From Diospyros lotus (taxonomy: Eukaryota > Streptophyta > Magnoliopsida > Ericales > Ebenaceae), in the NCBI RefSeq assembly GCF_014633365.1, contig NC_068343.1:26629307-26693306 (forward strand): a stretch of DNA of 64,000 bases, written 5' to 3'. The stretch's first letter is position 1. Each line of letters begins with the position of its first letter. The notes beneath the pieces were generated by a model that was not told where the DNA came from, made no database searches, and was given only the letters and a program-made list of their open reading frames with translations. The position numbers and the translations under genes are program-made. Shown one piece after another: positions 11,143 through 22,530 of the stretch.

Positions 11143-11448
11143 ATGAAGGGGTTCATGGATGCCAGTTTCCAATTCGACCATGATGATTTTAAATCATATG
11201 CAGTCGAAATTCATATTCTGCCTATATGGTTGGGTCATGAGTTGGAAGAGTTCCAACAAGAGATAATGACAGATTCAACAACTAAAGTTGAATACATAAC
11301 AACCTTCGAAGCAGCTGAGGAGGTTGTATGGATCCGTAAGTTCATTGATGAACTTAAAGTGGTGTCCAGCATTGTTGATCCAATAACAGTTATTGGGACA
11401 ACAATGGAGCCATCGCGTAAGCGAAGGAACCACGGTCTCATCAACGGA
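11143..11448 (+). pseudogene. Copia RNase H relic, first part
   Basis: Translation shows the copia RNase H series: GFMDASFQFD (decayed 'G-Y-x-D-A-D-x-A'), then DSTTKVEYITTFEAAEEVVWIRKFI (the 'S-S-T-E-A-E-Y-x-A' block and W-x-R), then IGTTMEPSR in one frame and a decayed 'DN-x-G-A-I' in another. The domain is cut at 11,448 by the solo LTR and resumes at 12,785. Confidence 0.85.
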
Positions 11449-12784
11449 TGATCGGGGCTGTCGAACACCAATAGATTAGATGAATAAGAATTTTGATTTG
11501 CAGCAAGGGTGCAACCCAAAGTCGTCTCCCACGAACCTCAAGCGTAATCGTCAAAACAAGGCTAAACGGGGGGGGGGGGGAAGTTTTTGATGAAAAACAG
11601 AAAACTAAACAAGCAAGAACACAAGAAATCGAGATGCAATCAATTGCAAACCAACCTTCTATCCCAGTTTTCATCGCCTTCTCAATAAACAATTTGTTTA
11701 GTTTTAATCCTCAAATCAGAAATCACAAAAATCCTTTAACAATCGCCAAAGATTGGAAAGAAAACCGATAAAAAGATTTCAGAAACCTCTTAGTTCAATC
11801 TATCAGTTTTGATTCCCCTTATTGCACAGATTCGAGACTGATTGTTCTTACTTCTAGTTAAAGCCTCAACCGAGCACAAAAACCTTGGATTCTCAAACAA
11901 AGACAATGCATGCATTCATCCAACCGGTATCAACACATACACAGATTTAAGAGAGAACAGAAACAAGAGAACAACAAAGTTAAAACTAAAAAATAGATTT
12001 CCATTAAAACCAAAGACTCAAACCGGGAACAAGGATGGTATTGCAACTGATTACAGAACCTTAGCCTTCCATCTTGACAAGAACAGTGGAGAGCAGGAAA
12101 GTTTTCTACTGTTCACGTCCTTCCCAAGAATACTCTCCAAATCGGCCACTTAAGGTGCTTAAGTAGAGCTTAAGGAGGAAACCCTAGGTTACTTCCACTT
12201 CATAACCGATTTAGGATAGGTTAGCGTGCATTATGGGCTTCTACCTCTTCATAATAATTGTAGATCAGGAAGATTAGATAAATTTGGGCTTTTGAATCAC
12301 TTGATTTGGATATCGGACGCCCAAGATATGGGCTTTTTAAGGAATCAGCATCTGTGCAGCTTTCCTAATTTGACCCAACTTCCTAGCCCCAACTTTGAAG
12401 TTCTGTTTGAAGGCCCAAACGAACTCGGATTTGGACAAACCATACCATTCCAGAAATACCTAGAAGTCCTCTACAATATCTATGAAGACATCATCTTCAT
12501 TATGGAACTTTATCTTGGCCAAAATACTGAAGGAAGTGCAGGAGGTTAAATCTGCTAAAATTGCTCTTACTTCTCTTTCTCCAATTTCCAAGATATCTCA
12601 TTGCCATCAAGACGTTTCATGCCCCATATCATCCTCCCATAGTCCTAAACCTGGAAAAATAAAGTAAAATAGTGTGAAGCCCAATTCCTATAAAATAAAA
12701 CCAAGATGAATAAAAAGGACACAACTAATGTGCAAAAAAGACTAAATTTGAGGGCTAAATAATATGAGAATATGTGTTCTATCA
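11449..12784 (-). mobile_element. Athila-type solo LTR in copia RNase H
   Basis: On the minus strand it starts TGATAGAACACATATTCTCA (12,784) and ends ...CAGCCCCGATCA (11,449), with TG...CA termini. The start resembles the Athila LTR at 34,418 (TGATAGCATGCATATTTTTA). Flanks are ACGGA (11,444-11,448) and ACGCA (12,785-12,789), a target duplication with one mismatch. Removing the segment restores the copia RNase H frame (SHQRTKL...). It contains a run of 12 or so G at about 11,569-11,580 and no coding region, so it is a solo LTR left by LTR-LTR recombination. Confidence 0.8.
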
Positions 12785-12971
12785 ACGCACCAAACTTGTA
12801 TTGCGGCATCACCATATGATAATGGAGATTATCAGCTGAGGTGACATATGTAGAGAAAGTATCGACGGATGACAACGTCGTAAATCCCTTGACTAAAGCT
12901 CTGTCCAAGGAGAAACATGAAAGTCATGTTCGATCATCAGGTATAAGATACATTAATGATTGGCTCTAGTG
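12785..12971 (+). pseudogene. Copia RNase H relic, second part
   Basis: It continues the RNase H after the solo LTR: RTKLVLRHHHMIMEII (the 'S-K-H-I-x-x-R-x-H-x-I-R-E' block), then VEKVSTDDNVVNPLTKALSKE (the V-x-T-x-x-N-x-A-D-x-L-T-K-x-L block) and the terminal SSGIRYINDWL. This is the expected carboxyl end of a copia polyprotein just before the polypurine tract. Confidence 0.85.
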
Positions 12972-12983
12972 CAAGTGGGAGAT
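12972..12983 (+). other. Copia polypurine tract
   Basis: The sequence caagtgggagat lies directly before the LTR start TGTTAG at 12,984. This is the standard copia plus-strand priming position. Confidence 0.8.
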
Positions 12984-14985
12984 TGTTAGTGTAGGTGCTT
13001 TAGATCCAATCAAATTGGGCATGTTGTACACTGACAATTGTAATCATGTTATTATTTGAATAAAGATTTATTCAAATTCACAAGAAGTCATTCTATTAGT
13101 TTCTTGTTATTATTGTAATAATCGAATGAAACTAAATAGAAGTCCATATGATGTATACTGTGAATAATCTATAAAGATGTGAGATGATGCATCACTGTTT
13201 CTAGACATCATTAAACGTCCCAAGTCATAGCAATGTCAAGAATGGGCATTGACAATTGCGATAAGACTTGTATGTGCTATGTTTTTGTTATGTGATAGCA
13301 ATGGGGGTCTCACACCCATAGGCATGGGGATGCCTAGACAAGTACATAGGTGACCAATGTTAGAGAACGTGTCACTGGACATGACTCGCCATGAGAATCC
13401 ATTTTGGTTATATGTTGATGGAATTCTTATACGAGATGGGTGTAACTAATCCTTGGACCTGAGGTTGTCACGGTCATCTCATAAGAAGATCGATATGCTT
13501 TGACATCGTTTCGATGGGCCTAAATAAAGGCTGCACGTGGGCGATCGTTGGGTATATCGTGAGGCTTATGGAGATGGGTGCATAACCAAGATGGGACTTG
13601 TCTATCCCTTGATAGAGGATGCTGTATCTAAGGCGCCTTCGGTGGATATTCACTTTAAATCCATGGCCATGGTAAAAGAGATCAATAAAGAGTTATTGAT
13701 TTACTTTCTATTAAGTGAAGATATCCAAAAGACCGAAGAAAACTCATGTGATCGTTATCAAGCAACACATCGCCATACTTGAGATCACATAAGATACATT
13801 GACGAGAGGATCGAATTACACGGTAACCATGCTCATGAAAGGTTATTTGCGGATTATGAATCCTTCTGAATAATTGAGTAGGCATGATGCCTTGCTAGAG
13901 GCCAATCTTGTCTTATGTGTTTGTACCGACACATTGCCAACATATTCGGAAGCCTAATGAGTCATACACAATAGGCACGGTCCCTGGCTTAAACCAGGAG
14001 AGTGGACGTATGGTTAAGTGGGACACTTTGGCAAGAAGTTTTGCCGTTGTAGGTTCTCACGGAAAAAGAACAAATAGACGTAATGACGTCGATATGACGA
14101 GGAGTCGTCATAATGGAAAGAGTTTCCTAAAAATGGCAATTAATTAAATTAGGAAGGAGTTTCTAATTTAATAATTTTCTATTTGTTAGAGTAGCAAATA
14201 GGAAATAAAATGTTTTTGGGCTTAAGTTAATATTTGGACTAAATTAGATTTGGACCAAATATTAAATTGAATATTATATTTGGACTAAATTGGATTTGGG
14301 CCAAATATTAAAATAAGTATTATATTTGGACTAAATTAGATTTGGGCCAAATATTAAAATAAGTATTATATTTGGACCAAATTAGATTTGAGCCAAATAT
14401 TAAATATTATATTTGGGCTTGAATTAGATTTGGGCCAAAATATTTTATTTAAACCTATAAAATGATTTGGGCCATTCAATTATATTTCTAGTTGGACTAG
14501 AATAAGCCCACTTAATATTCTAATTAAATTAGAATTATTGGGCTAAGCCCAATTCATTAGGATTTTAGAAACCCTAGGATATTTCACTATAAATATCCCT
14601 TTATGGGTTGCCCAAAATAGTAGTGTTTTTGGTGTCGTTTTTCAAGAGTTGAAAAACGTATTGCTGTTCACTTTTCCCCGTTTCTTTTGGCATCGATTTG
14701 AAAAGTGGGTGTTCTTTTACCGTCCATACACAAGCCGCGCAAAGGAGAAGGAGCTAGCATTCCTATTCCGCTCTCCTTGCCAACGGACGCGTGCCGCGTA
14801 TCACGAGTTAGAGGCCGGACACTTGGACGACTCGAATCCTCGAACGACTCGATAATCTAAAGGTTAGATTTATTTATTTGTTTGTGAATGATTTAATTTC
14901 GACGTTGATCCAATCGCCGGGATCGGGGTAAGTTCAAAATTTTGAACTATGCTATTTACCCCGTAGCGATCTTGCTTTACTTTCA
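12984..14985 (+). repeat. Complete 3' LTR of the copia element (2,002 bp)
   Basis: It begins TGTTAGTGTAGG after the polypurine tract and ends ...GCTTTACTTTCA at 14,985. Its last 680 or so bases match the truncated 5' LTR (5,625-6,293). It carries about four imperfect 46-47-bp tandem copies of a 'tattatatttggactaaattag' unit at roughly 14,225-14,430 and a TATAAATA box at 14,588-14,595. No ORF of interest. The flank CCTTG follows, but the matching left duplication was removed by the 5' truncation. Confidence 0.88.
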
Positions 14986-15658
14986 CCTTGCCCATCCCCT
15001 ATTGCAGGGCATGGGTGAATCTTGCAGGGTATAGCTGAATCTTGTAAAGGCATGGCTATCATCCCACACACACAGAGCACGTACATATATATATAATTAT
15101 ATATTATACTATAATAATAGGAAAATTATACATTCAAATCCCACTTTTCATCTCTATTTCACTTGGGCAATTTCCTAATTGCAATTACATTCTCAAACAT
15201 CAAATTAATTTGTATTACGATACCAAAAATTCAAAATTAATAATTCATGGCTTACTCGATAAAGATGATTTTGTCCCCGTGCCCTCACCGGACCTTTGTT
15301 TCATCCTGAAACCACTTCAAGTTTGATCGTTACAAAAATCGGAGCCCGTTTAGGGTTCCGTTGACTTCCTAGGAGTCCCCTACGATGATTCAGTTTTTTA
15401 GCCTGAATCAAAGCTGTACTGAAAACTGTCTCGATTCCAATTTCTTTTAATACCATAAATCTTATCTCGGGACACTCATCAAGACCATATCATTTTTCTT
15501 AGATAATCGCACTCTGGGGTATTCCCTATAGTTGATTCAGTACTTATAACTATAAAAATTTATACTTAAGTCCCTAATCTTTTAATAATTTCACATATGG
15601 CCCAAGTTAAATTATTCTTGAGCCCTTTAGAAAATTCGGCATATTACACTAACAGTAG
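14986..15658 (-). repeat. 5' LTR remnant of the minus-strand gypsy relic
   Basis: Minus strand starts TGTAATATGCCGAATTTTC at 15,658 and continues for about 670 bases until it meets the copia LTR at 14,985. The inner edge (ccttgcccatcccctattgc) is the reverse complement of 34,321-34,340 (one mismatch), which belongs to a plus-strand LTR of the same family. That confirms this is the first part of that LTR. The remaining LTR, primer site and about 150 bases of leader are missing next to the truncated copia 5' LTR. Confidence 0.75.
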
Positions 15659-15702
15659 GCCATATAGGATATTCACCCCATTAATAATAATGAAGGTGAT
15701 CG

Positions 15703-17189
15703 TGTTGGAAATGTATGCCCTAAAGACACGTTTTGTTTAATTTATGGTAATGATGTTTCTTTTATTCAGTTTATGGCACATATATTATTTGCATTTAATT
15801 GTTGGAAAGGTGTCCATGCTATTAAGTAAGTGATTCATGTGATGGGTCGTTCTTCACAGTTAGGCATGAATCATGGGTACTTAATAAGCAAGAAAATATA
15901 ACTCTTGATCTTTTGATAGAACTGGGCATTCTATCATGATAAGATCATTGTGCAATAGATCCTAATGGAGGATGGCTTGCCTTAGCCAGTAAACAGTCCG
16001 TTTACTCTAATTGTACAAGCGCATTTGGAATGCGTAGAGTGGACCTGTGATAGAAGCTAATGACAAAGTACTAATTATCATGGAGCTAATCTATCACTGC
16101 TACTACGTGGACGAGTACTCTAATACTTGAGTATTAGTTGGTGGTCTAGTGAACCTAGATCTATATTCTTGGATTCATTGTAAGTGAGGTCTATCAAAGA
16201 TCAATATCCTTTTGAGTTGGGAGTATGGTTTCTAATTAGCTAAGACAGACTATTACAAGATAGTTTCTGTGATTCACCCCCTTGTGATTGTCCAAGAATA
16301 ATCGAATAATCCAGGGCCCTGGGAACGTGACTTATGAGTGTGTGCTTCTGGGTAGCTCCCAATGATAAGCAAGTACATTCGAGTAGTCACGGATTATTGG
16401 ACTAGTGATCTAAGGATGGTAGAAGTCATTTAGAAAGGTGTTAGTACATTATTCCTTTCTAAATGATGGGTGTTACGCAGAGGGGTATTTTCGTCATTAC
16501 ACTAGTAGGTCAAAGACATGGCATATGCAAAATTATTCGTGGGGTCAATGTTTCCATATGGTGATAGTTGGAACACTTAGAATGGCAAAATATAGCTACT
16601 AGGTAGCAGGGATATTTTGGTCATTTTAGCAGCCGTGAATAATTTGTCTTTTGGTCCCCGGGGTAGCTCGATGTAACTCATGTATTTTTTAATACATTTG
16701 GCTTGTTGGATGAATTACATTAAGAGAGAATTATTTTATTTAGAATGGTCCATTGGGCTAAAATAAAATAATGGTTCATTAGGGTCTTAATTAATTAATT
16801 GGGCTAACCCAATTAGAAAATTAATTAAAAGATCTTGGCCCATTAGGGTTTGGCCCACTAGGGTTTTTAACCCTAGGGTTCTCCCTATATATATCTCTCT
16901 TTAGTTGTTTTTTCATCTAAGTCGTTTTTCATTCTTCTTCATCGAAGAGAGGCCACGAGTTCGAGTCATACTCCGGAAGATCGAAAGGGGGCGTTTGAGT
17001 TCTGATGCGACGGAGCCGAAGGCTAGCAGGACAGCCGTCGTCTCCTCCACACGAAGAAGCTCCCATCGCTCCATTCCGTCCGGTAATCCGCCGTAAAAGT
17101 AAGTCTCCTAGACTCTAACCAATACGAGGATCGTTTTTATTTTAAAACGCTTCCGTTGCATGCTTTTGATCCTCGTTCATGATCCTACA
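15703..17189 (+). mobile_element. Solo LTR, TGTTGG...CTACA family, plus
   Basis: It starts TGTTGGAAATGTATGCCC at 15,703 and ends GATCCTACA at 17,189, flanked by perfect 5-bp duplications GATCG (15,698-15,702 and 17,190-17,194). It contains a TATATATA box at 16,886-16,893 preceded by AT-rich promoter-like sequence. A nearly identical copy lies inverted at 29,562-31,058. No internal domain is present, so it is a solo LTR. The TGTTGGAAAT start resembles plant copia LTRs; this assignment is by memory of termini only. The 63-codon ORF at 16,905 is conserved in both copies but shows no known motif. Confidence 0.92.
16886..16893 (+). promoter_or_regulatory. TATA box in the solo LTR
   Basis: TATATATA lies about 300 bases before the LTR end, followed by a GC-richer leader. 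The same motif is kept in the inverted copy at 29,562-31,058. It is a plausible transcription start context that could drive read-through into flanking DNA. Confidence 0.45.
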
Positions 17190-17330
17190 GATCGATCATA
17201 TCCCTAAACACCTACTTCTATATACTAGCAATATAGAACCACATAGATGGACCTCTTTTCCTTGCAATTGGATGGTTTGGTCCATTAGAAAATTCTACAC
17301 ACTAATACATGACATCTGTGTCAGTTTAAG
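17190..17330. other. Short unassigned spacer
   Basis: Together with 15,659-15,702 this is about 185 bases of pre-insertion DNA split by the solo LTR. No recognisable content. Confidence 0.3.
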
Positions 17331-17634
17331 TGTAACACCCCGCTTTTTCAAGGCGTGTCACTATGCTAGGGCTAAACATATAAATACACGTTCTCTTTCC
17401 ACGACACATCCCTTAACACCTCAAGTACCGTATCTGTAAGAAAAATCCCCCAACATATCATTACTAATACGGAAGCAAGAATTGAATCCTAATATCAAAC
17501 TCACTTTATTCATAACATGGAAATGGTACCATAGTATAACATCATATCTTCAAACAAAATACATGGAGAGCCATCTCTCGGAAGTAACAACTGAGTACCT
17601 CAGATATAATCAAAAGATACCTCAAAATAATATT
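17331..17634 (-). repeat. Older gypsy-type LTR, left part (split by Tat element)
   Basis: It starts tgtaacaccccgc on the plus strand, the reverse complement of a GCGGGGTGTTACA LTR end. It continues to 17,634, where the Tat element begins, and resumes at 33,505. Its family is that of the solo LTR at 20,021-22,530: both begin tgtaacaccccgc and share a 'gcgtgtcacta' block and the later 'cccaagttagatg...catctaagtga' block. Confidence 0.7.
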
Positions 17635-17655
17635 GAACTTGTTAACGTTCGGAAT

Positions 17656-18237
17656 TGGTCAACCATGATTCATCGGCTTACACTGATAAAATAAACACGA
17701 AGGCAAAGAGAAGAAACAAATAGCACAAATAACAAACGATGCACAAGAGAATTTTACATGGTTTGGTCAAAATGATGCCTAGTCCATGACTGTTCTCTGA
17801 TAATTTCAGCAGAGTAACAGTATGTTATTGCTCCCTTGTATAAAGTGTTTTTTAACCCCTATTTATAGAGTGGGTGTTTACAATTTCAATGACTTCTAAA
17901 TGTAGAAGGATAATATTATAGAGATAATATATCCTTAGAAGCTCCACAAAATTGGGAATAGATTCCACATTATCAGGGATTTGGTTTGCTTCAGATAAGG
18001 CAGGTGGACATTGCCTCTGATTATTATGCAGTCTTTTTGCCCGACGAGCTATACAGCTCATCCAGTGAACTGAAAGCATCGCTAAGAGCTCGCTGACTTT
18101 TGCATTCTAAGCTCAGGCTTCGGCAGCATGCGACCTTAGCCTTAAGCCCATTGGGCTTTGGGAGATTGGGTCAGCCCACTTAATCGAGTTCAGTCCATTA
18201 GAAGTGATCTAGAAAATACCCATAACACTAGCCCCCC
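17656..18237 (-). repeat. 3' LTR of the Tat element
   Basis: Minus strand starts TGTTATGGGTATTTTCTAG at 18,237. It matches 32,914-33,499 along its length (shared 'ctgataaaataaacac', 'agcacaaataacaaacgat', 'gataatttcagcagagtaac' and others) with frequent substitutions. The inner end is near 17,656, but the exact terminus is blurred. The divergence between the two LTRs indicates an old insertion. Confidence 0.82.
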
Positions 18238-18503
18238 AACTTGCAGTGCGATCTTTGGACTGGAAGCTGATGTATGCTGATCAAATTGGGCTATGCGAAC
18301 TATCAACCCGCCTTTCATACTTCTTACCAAATTGTTTCAAATCATGCCATTTCATGCCGCATGTTTTGTTTGAGGCGCTTTTAATGTGCACGTTCCCCTT
18401 AATTGCTTAATCATTATGTCTGTGAGCCCCATGCTTTTGCGTATCACAGTTAGATCTAGGGCAGCTCATCGGTCTCTCCATCCAACAGTGGAATAACCCA
18501 ACC

Positions 18504-18510
18504 TATATAA
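18504..18510 (+). promoter_or_regulatory. TATA box for the antisense ORF
   Basis: TATATAA in the context acctatataagcgtgaggg lies on the plus strand about 200 bases before a consensus splice donor (18,708) and 500 before the ATG at 19,008. It is inside the Tat element but oriented against gag-pol, so it would serve only the antisense gene. Predicted from sequence alone. Confidence 0.45.
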
Positions 18511-18529
18511 GCGTGAGGGAATTTTTTTT

Positions 18530-20020
18530 CCCTCTCACTATATCATTTTGAAATGACTCTTGTTCCTGCACTTTTCTCCTTCCATCTTTGCAAACTCCAA
18601 TGCCGGCTGCTTTGAAGCTTTCCTGTGTCGCTCCATGAAGATTTATGTCGTGTTCCCGTTAAGTATTGACTTTCGTCCCCAACTTTTGCAAAGATCAATC
18701 CAGAATAGTAAGTTTCTCATAACTCTTTAGCTTGTTTTACCACTGTTCCCATCCCTTATGTTGACTTCTTTTTCAAGCCTTGCCTCCTAGCGATGGCTGT
18801 ATACCTTTGGGGGCATTAAGTGATGTATCACCTAGCCTTCGGGCTCGTTGAATTTAGGATTAGTATCCATTTGTCTCTGTCTTCGGCAATACCCTGTTGC
18901 GAAGCGTATGATCTAATAGATAGGAAGTGTCCTTAGGAACTTTGGTTCGTGAGGACTAGTCTGCCCTCAATAACCTGACTCTTTTTTTTTTTGTCTTTTC
19001 ATCGTAGATGTCTACATTAGGTCAGAAGCGCTGCAACCATAGGGTAGAAGACAATGACACCTCTAGCTCTTTAGAACACAACGAAGGGGCATGGGCGAAG
19101 ATTGCACAGGATGTGATCTCGTCCAGTGCAGAGGTCACTGAAAGAGTAACCCAGCATGTCGACCCTGTTGTTGCCCAACGAGCTACCGAGGAATGCCTAA
19201 CTTGTGAGGTCTTCATGCGTTATCCTTTGAAGCTAAGGATCAACGGGCTGAGGTCCTACGCTTCAGAGTACTGCCTGCCTTATGACAACCGTGTAATGAT
19301 TCCTTCTCCTAGCAACCATGGGACCTTTCCTCCTCTAGGTTTCATAGTAGTCAACCCCCAACACCTAGAGTTTAAACTTAGGTTTCCGGTTCTGCCTTAC
19401 CTCATAGATATTCTAAACGACCTAAAACCTGCACCCTTCCAGCTAACTCCCAACTCTTACACCCAATTAACCTCCCTAACAATTCTTCTTAAGAAAAACA
19501 AACTTCCTCCCTTTCGCCCAAAATCCTTAGGCACCTTTATTATTACAAGGATGCCAAGGACAAGTTGTATTACATGGCAACTTTCCATTCTGATTATAAG
19601 AAGCTCTTGCCTCAGGGTAAGGCCAAGGTCAAGTCCAATGTAGGGGACTATAAATCTTAGTGGTTTTACATTTCTTGTTCCTCCCTTCATAATCAAAGTA
19701 ACTTTAGTTTAGTTCATGCGCTGAGTAAGTGAATCTTCAGCTCGCCCCTACAAATTTTTTTTTTTTAACAAGTCTCTTCTCCAATCTTGCGGACGTCGCT
19801 GGTGTAAGACCTGAGCTGACCATTTTTTAGGCATAGGGACTTCAATCAACTTCGAAAGCAAAGACTGACACAGACGACTTCGAGCTTACCGACACCTTGC
19901 TCTGCGACTACTAGGTCGCTCCCTCTCTTAGGGCCAGAAAGAGGTAAATTCCACTTTCGACGTGGTTGACTTCAATGGGAGCCCGGTCAGGGAAATTTCG
20001 AAAAGTTTCGCAATGGTGAG
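18530..20020 (+). pseudogene. Tat antisense ORF, 5' part (Transposase_28-like)
   Basis: Plus-strand gene inside the minus-strand Tat element. A 5' untranslated exon ends at a GTAAGT donor (18,708). The acceptor is a T-rich tract and ATCGTAG immediately before the ATG at 19,008. Residues 1-170 or so translate cleanly and include NRVMIPSPSNHGTFPPLGF and LRFPVLPYLIDILNDLKPAP. These match what I recall of the plant 'putative gypsy type transposon' domain (Transposase_28): a P-P-x-GF entry, then an R-F-P-x-P-x-x-x-D-x-L-x-x-x-x-x-P-x-Q-L-x-P-N pattern. A frameshift near 19,530 moves the continuation (YYMATFHSDYKKLLPQ) to another frame. A second intron is likely at 19,735-19,830 (GTAAGT ... TTTTTTAG). 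The gene is then cut by the solo LTR at 20,021. Role unknown; such extra ORFs are known in Tat-lineage elements. Confidence 0.7.
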
Positions 20021-22530
20021 TGTAACACCCCGCCTTACACGGGCGTGTCACTATAAGAAAATTCCCGGGAATCTTTTTTTTTTAAAAAAGAAAGTCTGTC
20101 ACACACGACGCCATGGATACAATCTTCACATGCAGATGAAACATTCGTTGCAAACAATGGCTAACGCCCGCGGGGATTTCAAGAATAATCTTCACAAGCA
20201 GATGAAAACCCCGAGAATTCCAGTCTTACTCGTTTATTTAACAAGATCAAAGGGCTTAAAGCTAAACGAGTTATAAAAACAGTACAGCGGAATAAATACA
20301 ACAAAATGTCGTGGCCTACCACGATTTTCATACTAGTCAAACCTACTTTGAAATACAAGTTGCAATATTACAAAATGATATCAGTAGTATCATATGACCG
20401 TTCATACATATATCAAAATAACTTCTAACATCTTCAAAATGGTAACAACGACTATCGACTTAAGCACCGTTGGCCCCACCGGCCATCTCCTCGACCTTGC
20501 TGCAATCCCTGGCTGGAACGTTGAATGTTCCAGGGACATAACCCAAGTTAGATGATAAAACATCTAAGTGATGGCATAAAATAGTTTATACAATGCATGA
20601 ACAACATATGAGCATGGCATATATAGAAAATGACAACATGCAACATGTCTAACTTGAGAAATCTCCCTGACATACTCAACCTCCCGTGGAAGAACCATTC
20701 CATACACCGTTGGGGTTGACCTTACCGCGACATACTTAATCCCTCGAGTGCCCTATCGTGTCACTCGTTTACCAGGATTAACCTTGCCCCATTCTCAAGA
20801 AAACCCCATCTCGTCCCATGTGGACCCAACAACGACACGAAAATCAACACCCCGATGTTATGAAAATACATGCCATGCACTGACTCATTTTAAAAATAAA
20901 ACAGTTGATGCAATATATCACATATTAGATATGCATATGATGCCACAATGTACATAAGTGAAACGCCTTTGCAAAACAACCCGGGGTTTAGGAGGGTATA
21001 ACCGCTCACTAGAACTGGTCCGGTCACGTGGATGCTAAGCTCGGGAGGGTAAAACCACTCACCAGAACCCTATATACACACTTCAAATCATATTTAAGAT
21101 AAGATAAAACTAGAGTCAAACCACTCACCAGAAATTGGAAAAGTTTGGATTTCACCTCGAAAAACGTGTCACGTCTCGAAAAACGTGAAATTCTTCTTTC
21201 CAACTCACCAATCGTCTCCTATTCACCATTTGGAACTTAGAAATCAATACTTCTATTTTTCCCCAATTTTCTCTATTTTATTATTTTTTTTAAACCTTCC
21301 TTACTTTCGGAAATTCATAAAAAATACCTAACATCAAGTTTCACCAAATATTTTTTCATGAAAATTCCTAAAATAATTTTACCAAAATTCCAAAATTAAA
21401 ACCAAGCAAAAATCATACCTCACGTGCCACCCAAAGGCTCGGCGAGTGAAGCCCACATGCGGCCGGCCTGGTCGCCTTCTCCGGTCTTCTTCTCCGACTC
21501 CGGTGAGCTCCGATGCTCTAAACAACTATGGGGCCTGGAAGGTCTTGTCGAGGCGACCTCAGTGGTGCCTTCAAACCTCGAAAAAAGTGGCCGGAAAAGG
21601 CTTTAAAAGCAAGTTGCAGGTCGCGGTTTAGCCGAGCCCGATTTTTCGACGAGCTTCACAAAATCCCTCCAAACCTATATCAAATGACCCCAAATGCTCC
21701 AGAAACAATCCTCAACACCCAAGGAACAAAATCCCCTTATCCCAGAAGCTCGATTCAAGCTAAAATGCCCTTAATTTCACTCGATTTTTTTGAAAAACCC
21801 TCGACCTCGGGTGTCTATTTATACCCCTTCTCGACCCAATTTTCCACCACGAATCGGTTGGTCTTATCCCCTTAACCCTAGATCTAGCCTCCTAGCCAAT
21901 CAATAAGCACCAAATCGAGAGCTAAAACCCTCGAAAAATTTGGCCAAATCGAAAATCTTTCTTCATTATTTCCGATCACATCAAGGCCATTTTTCGGCCA
22001 ATGGAAGCTCCTAACGGCCTCATCATCGCCTGGAGGCTACCCTAGAGCCTCCGGGCGACCTGCCTGACGCCTCAGAGGCGACTGTCGGTGGCCGATCGGT
22101 TTCACACCATGCAATTTTTGAAAATTGCATTTTAGCCCCCAGCCAACTTTCAATTACATTTTCTCCCATTTTTGGATACCCCTAGACTATCTAACACTTT
22201 CACTACTGCTCATAAGTTCCATATTTTTCATTTTTTCAAGAAATTTCTGAAAAATTTGTCGTTTCAACCTCCCTCGGATACTTTACAAAATCTGCACTTT
22301 TGCCCAAATGCCCTTATTTGCATGTTTTTGACTTCAAACCTTCAAAAATCCCTTGATCTTGTCGAATATTGTTTAGTTGGGCAATTTGTCCTTTATTGGC
22401 TTTCTTAATATAGTCCCTCGCCTTCTATTTATGTTTGGAGTATTGCACTTAGGCTCGAAACTATTATGAATTTCATTTTTGACCTCAAAATTTTTGAAAA
22501 TTCTCTTAACATTAAATACTGGGTATTACA
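20021..22530 (-). mobile_element. Solo gypsy-type LTR, minus, in the antisense ORF
   Basis: On the minus strand it starts TGTAATACCCAGTATTTAAT at 22,530 and ends GGCGGGGTGTTACA at 20,021. Perfect target duplications GTGAG flank it (20,016-20,020 and 22,531-22,535). Length 2,510 bp with no coding domain. It belongs to the same family as the split LTR at 17,331-17,634 and 33,505-34,317. The ORFs inside (for example 21,424-21,875) lack motifs and are treated as chance. The duplication shows it is a true insertion into the Tat element. Confidence 0.92.

Larger units (their letters stand above)
5625..14985 (+). mobile_element. Ty1/copia retrotransposon, 5'-truncated, nested
   Basis: Plus-strand copia element in the order truncated LTR, tRNA-Met type primer site, GC-rich leader, gag, protease, integrase, RT, RNase H, polypurine tract, complete 3' LTR. 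Integrase preceding RT is diagnostic of copia. Coding domains carry stops and frameshifts, so it is dead. The first 1.3 kb or so of the 5' LTR is missing: at 5,625 the sequence switches directly from gypsy interior to mid-LTR. The 3' end at 14,985 abuts the LTR of the host gypsy relic. I therefore infer insertion into that element followed by a deletion across the left junction. A solo LTR interrupts RNase H at 11,449-12,784. Confidence 0.85.
1151..15658 (-). mobile_element. Decayed chromovirus-like Ty3/gypsy element, minus strand
   Basis: Two LTR starts of the same family bracket this interval in minus orientation: the inferred 5' LTR starts at 15,658 (TGTAATATGCC) and the 3' LTR at 1,362 (TGTAATATCCC). 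About 200 bases of LTR align closely between 1,160-1,362 and 15,440-15,658. A polypurine tract lies just inside the 3' LTR, and a reverse transcriptase relic sits at 2,887-3,165. The copia element 5,625-14,985 interrupts it. Internal sequence at 5,030-5,600 aligns in reverse complement with 49,550-50,430 of the plus-strand element at 46,816-58,939, so both belong to one family. The Del/Tekay-like assignment is inferred from the long LTRs, the family's tRNA-Met primer site (seen at 49,389) and the RT relic. No chromodomain is readable. Confidence 0.65.

Noticed and set aside
16905..17096. 63-codon ORF conserved in two solo LTRs
   Set aside because: Conservation is explained by the recent common origin of the two LTR copies. 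The sequence is Arg/Ser-rich leader without motif.
21424..21875. Overlapping ORFs in the solo LTR at 20,021-22,530
   Set aside because: They lie in the GC-richer middle of a non-coding LTR, in three frames, and none resembles a known domain.
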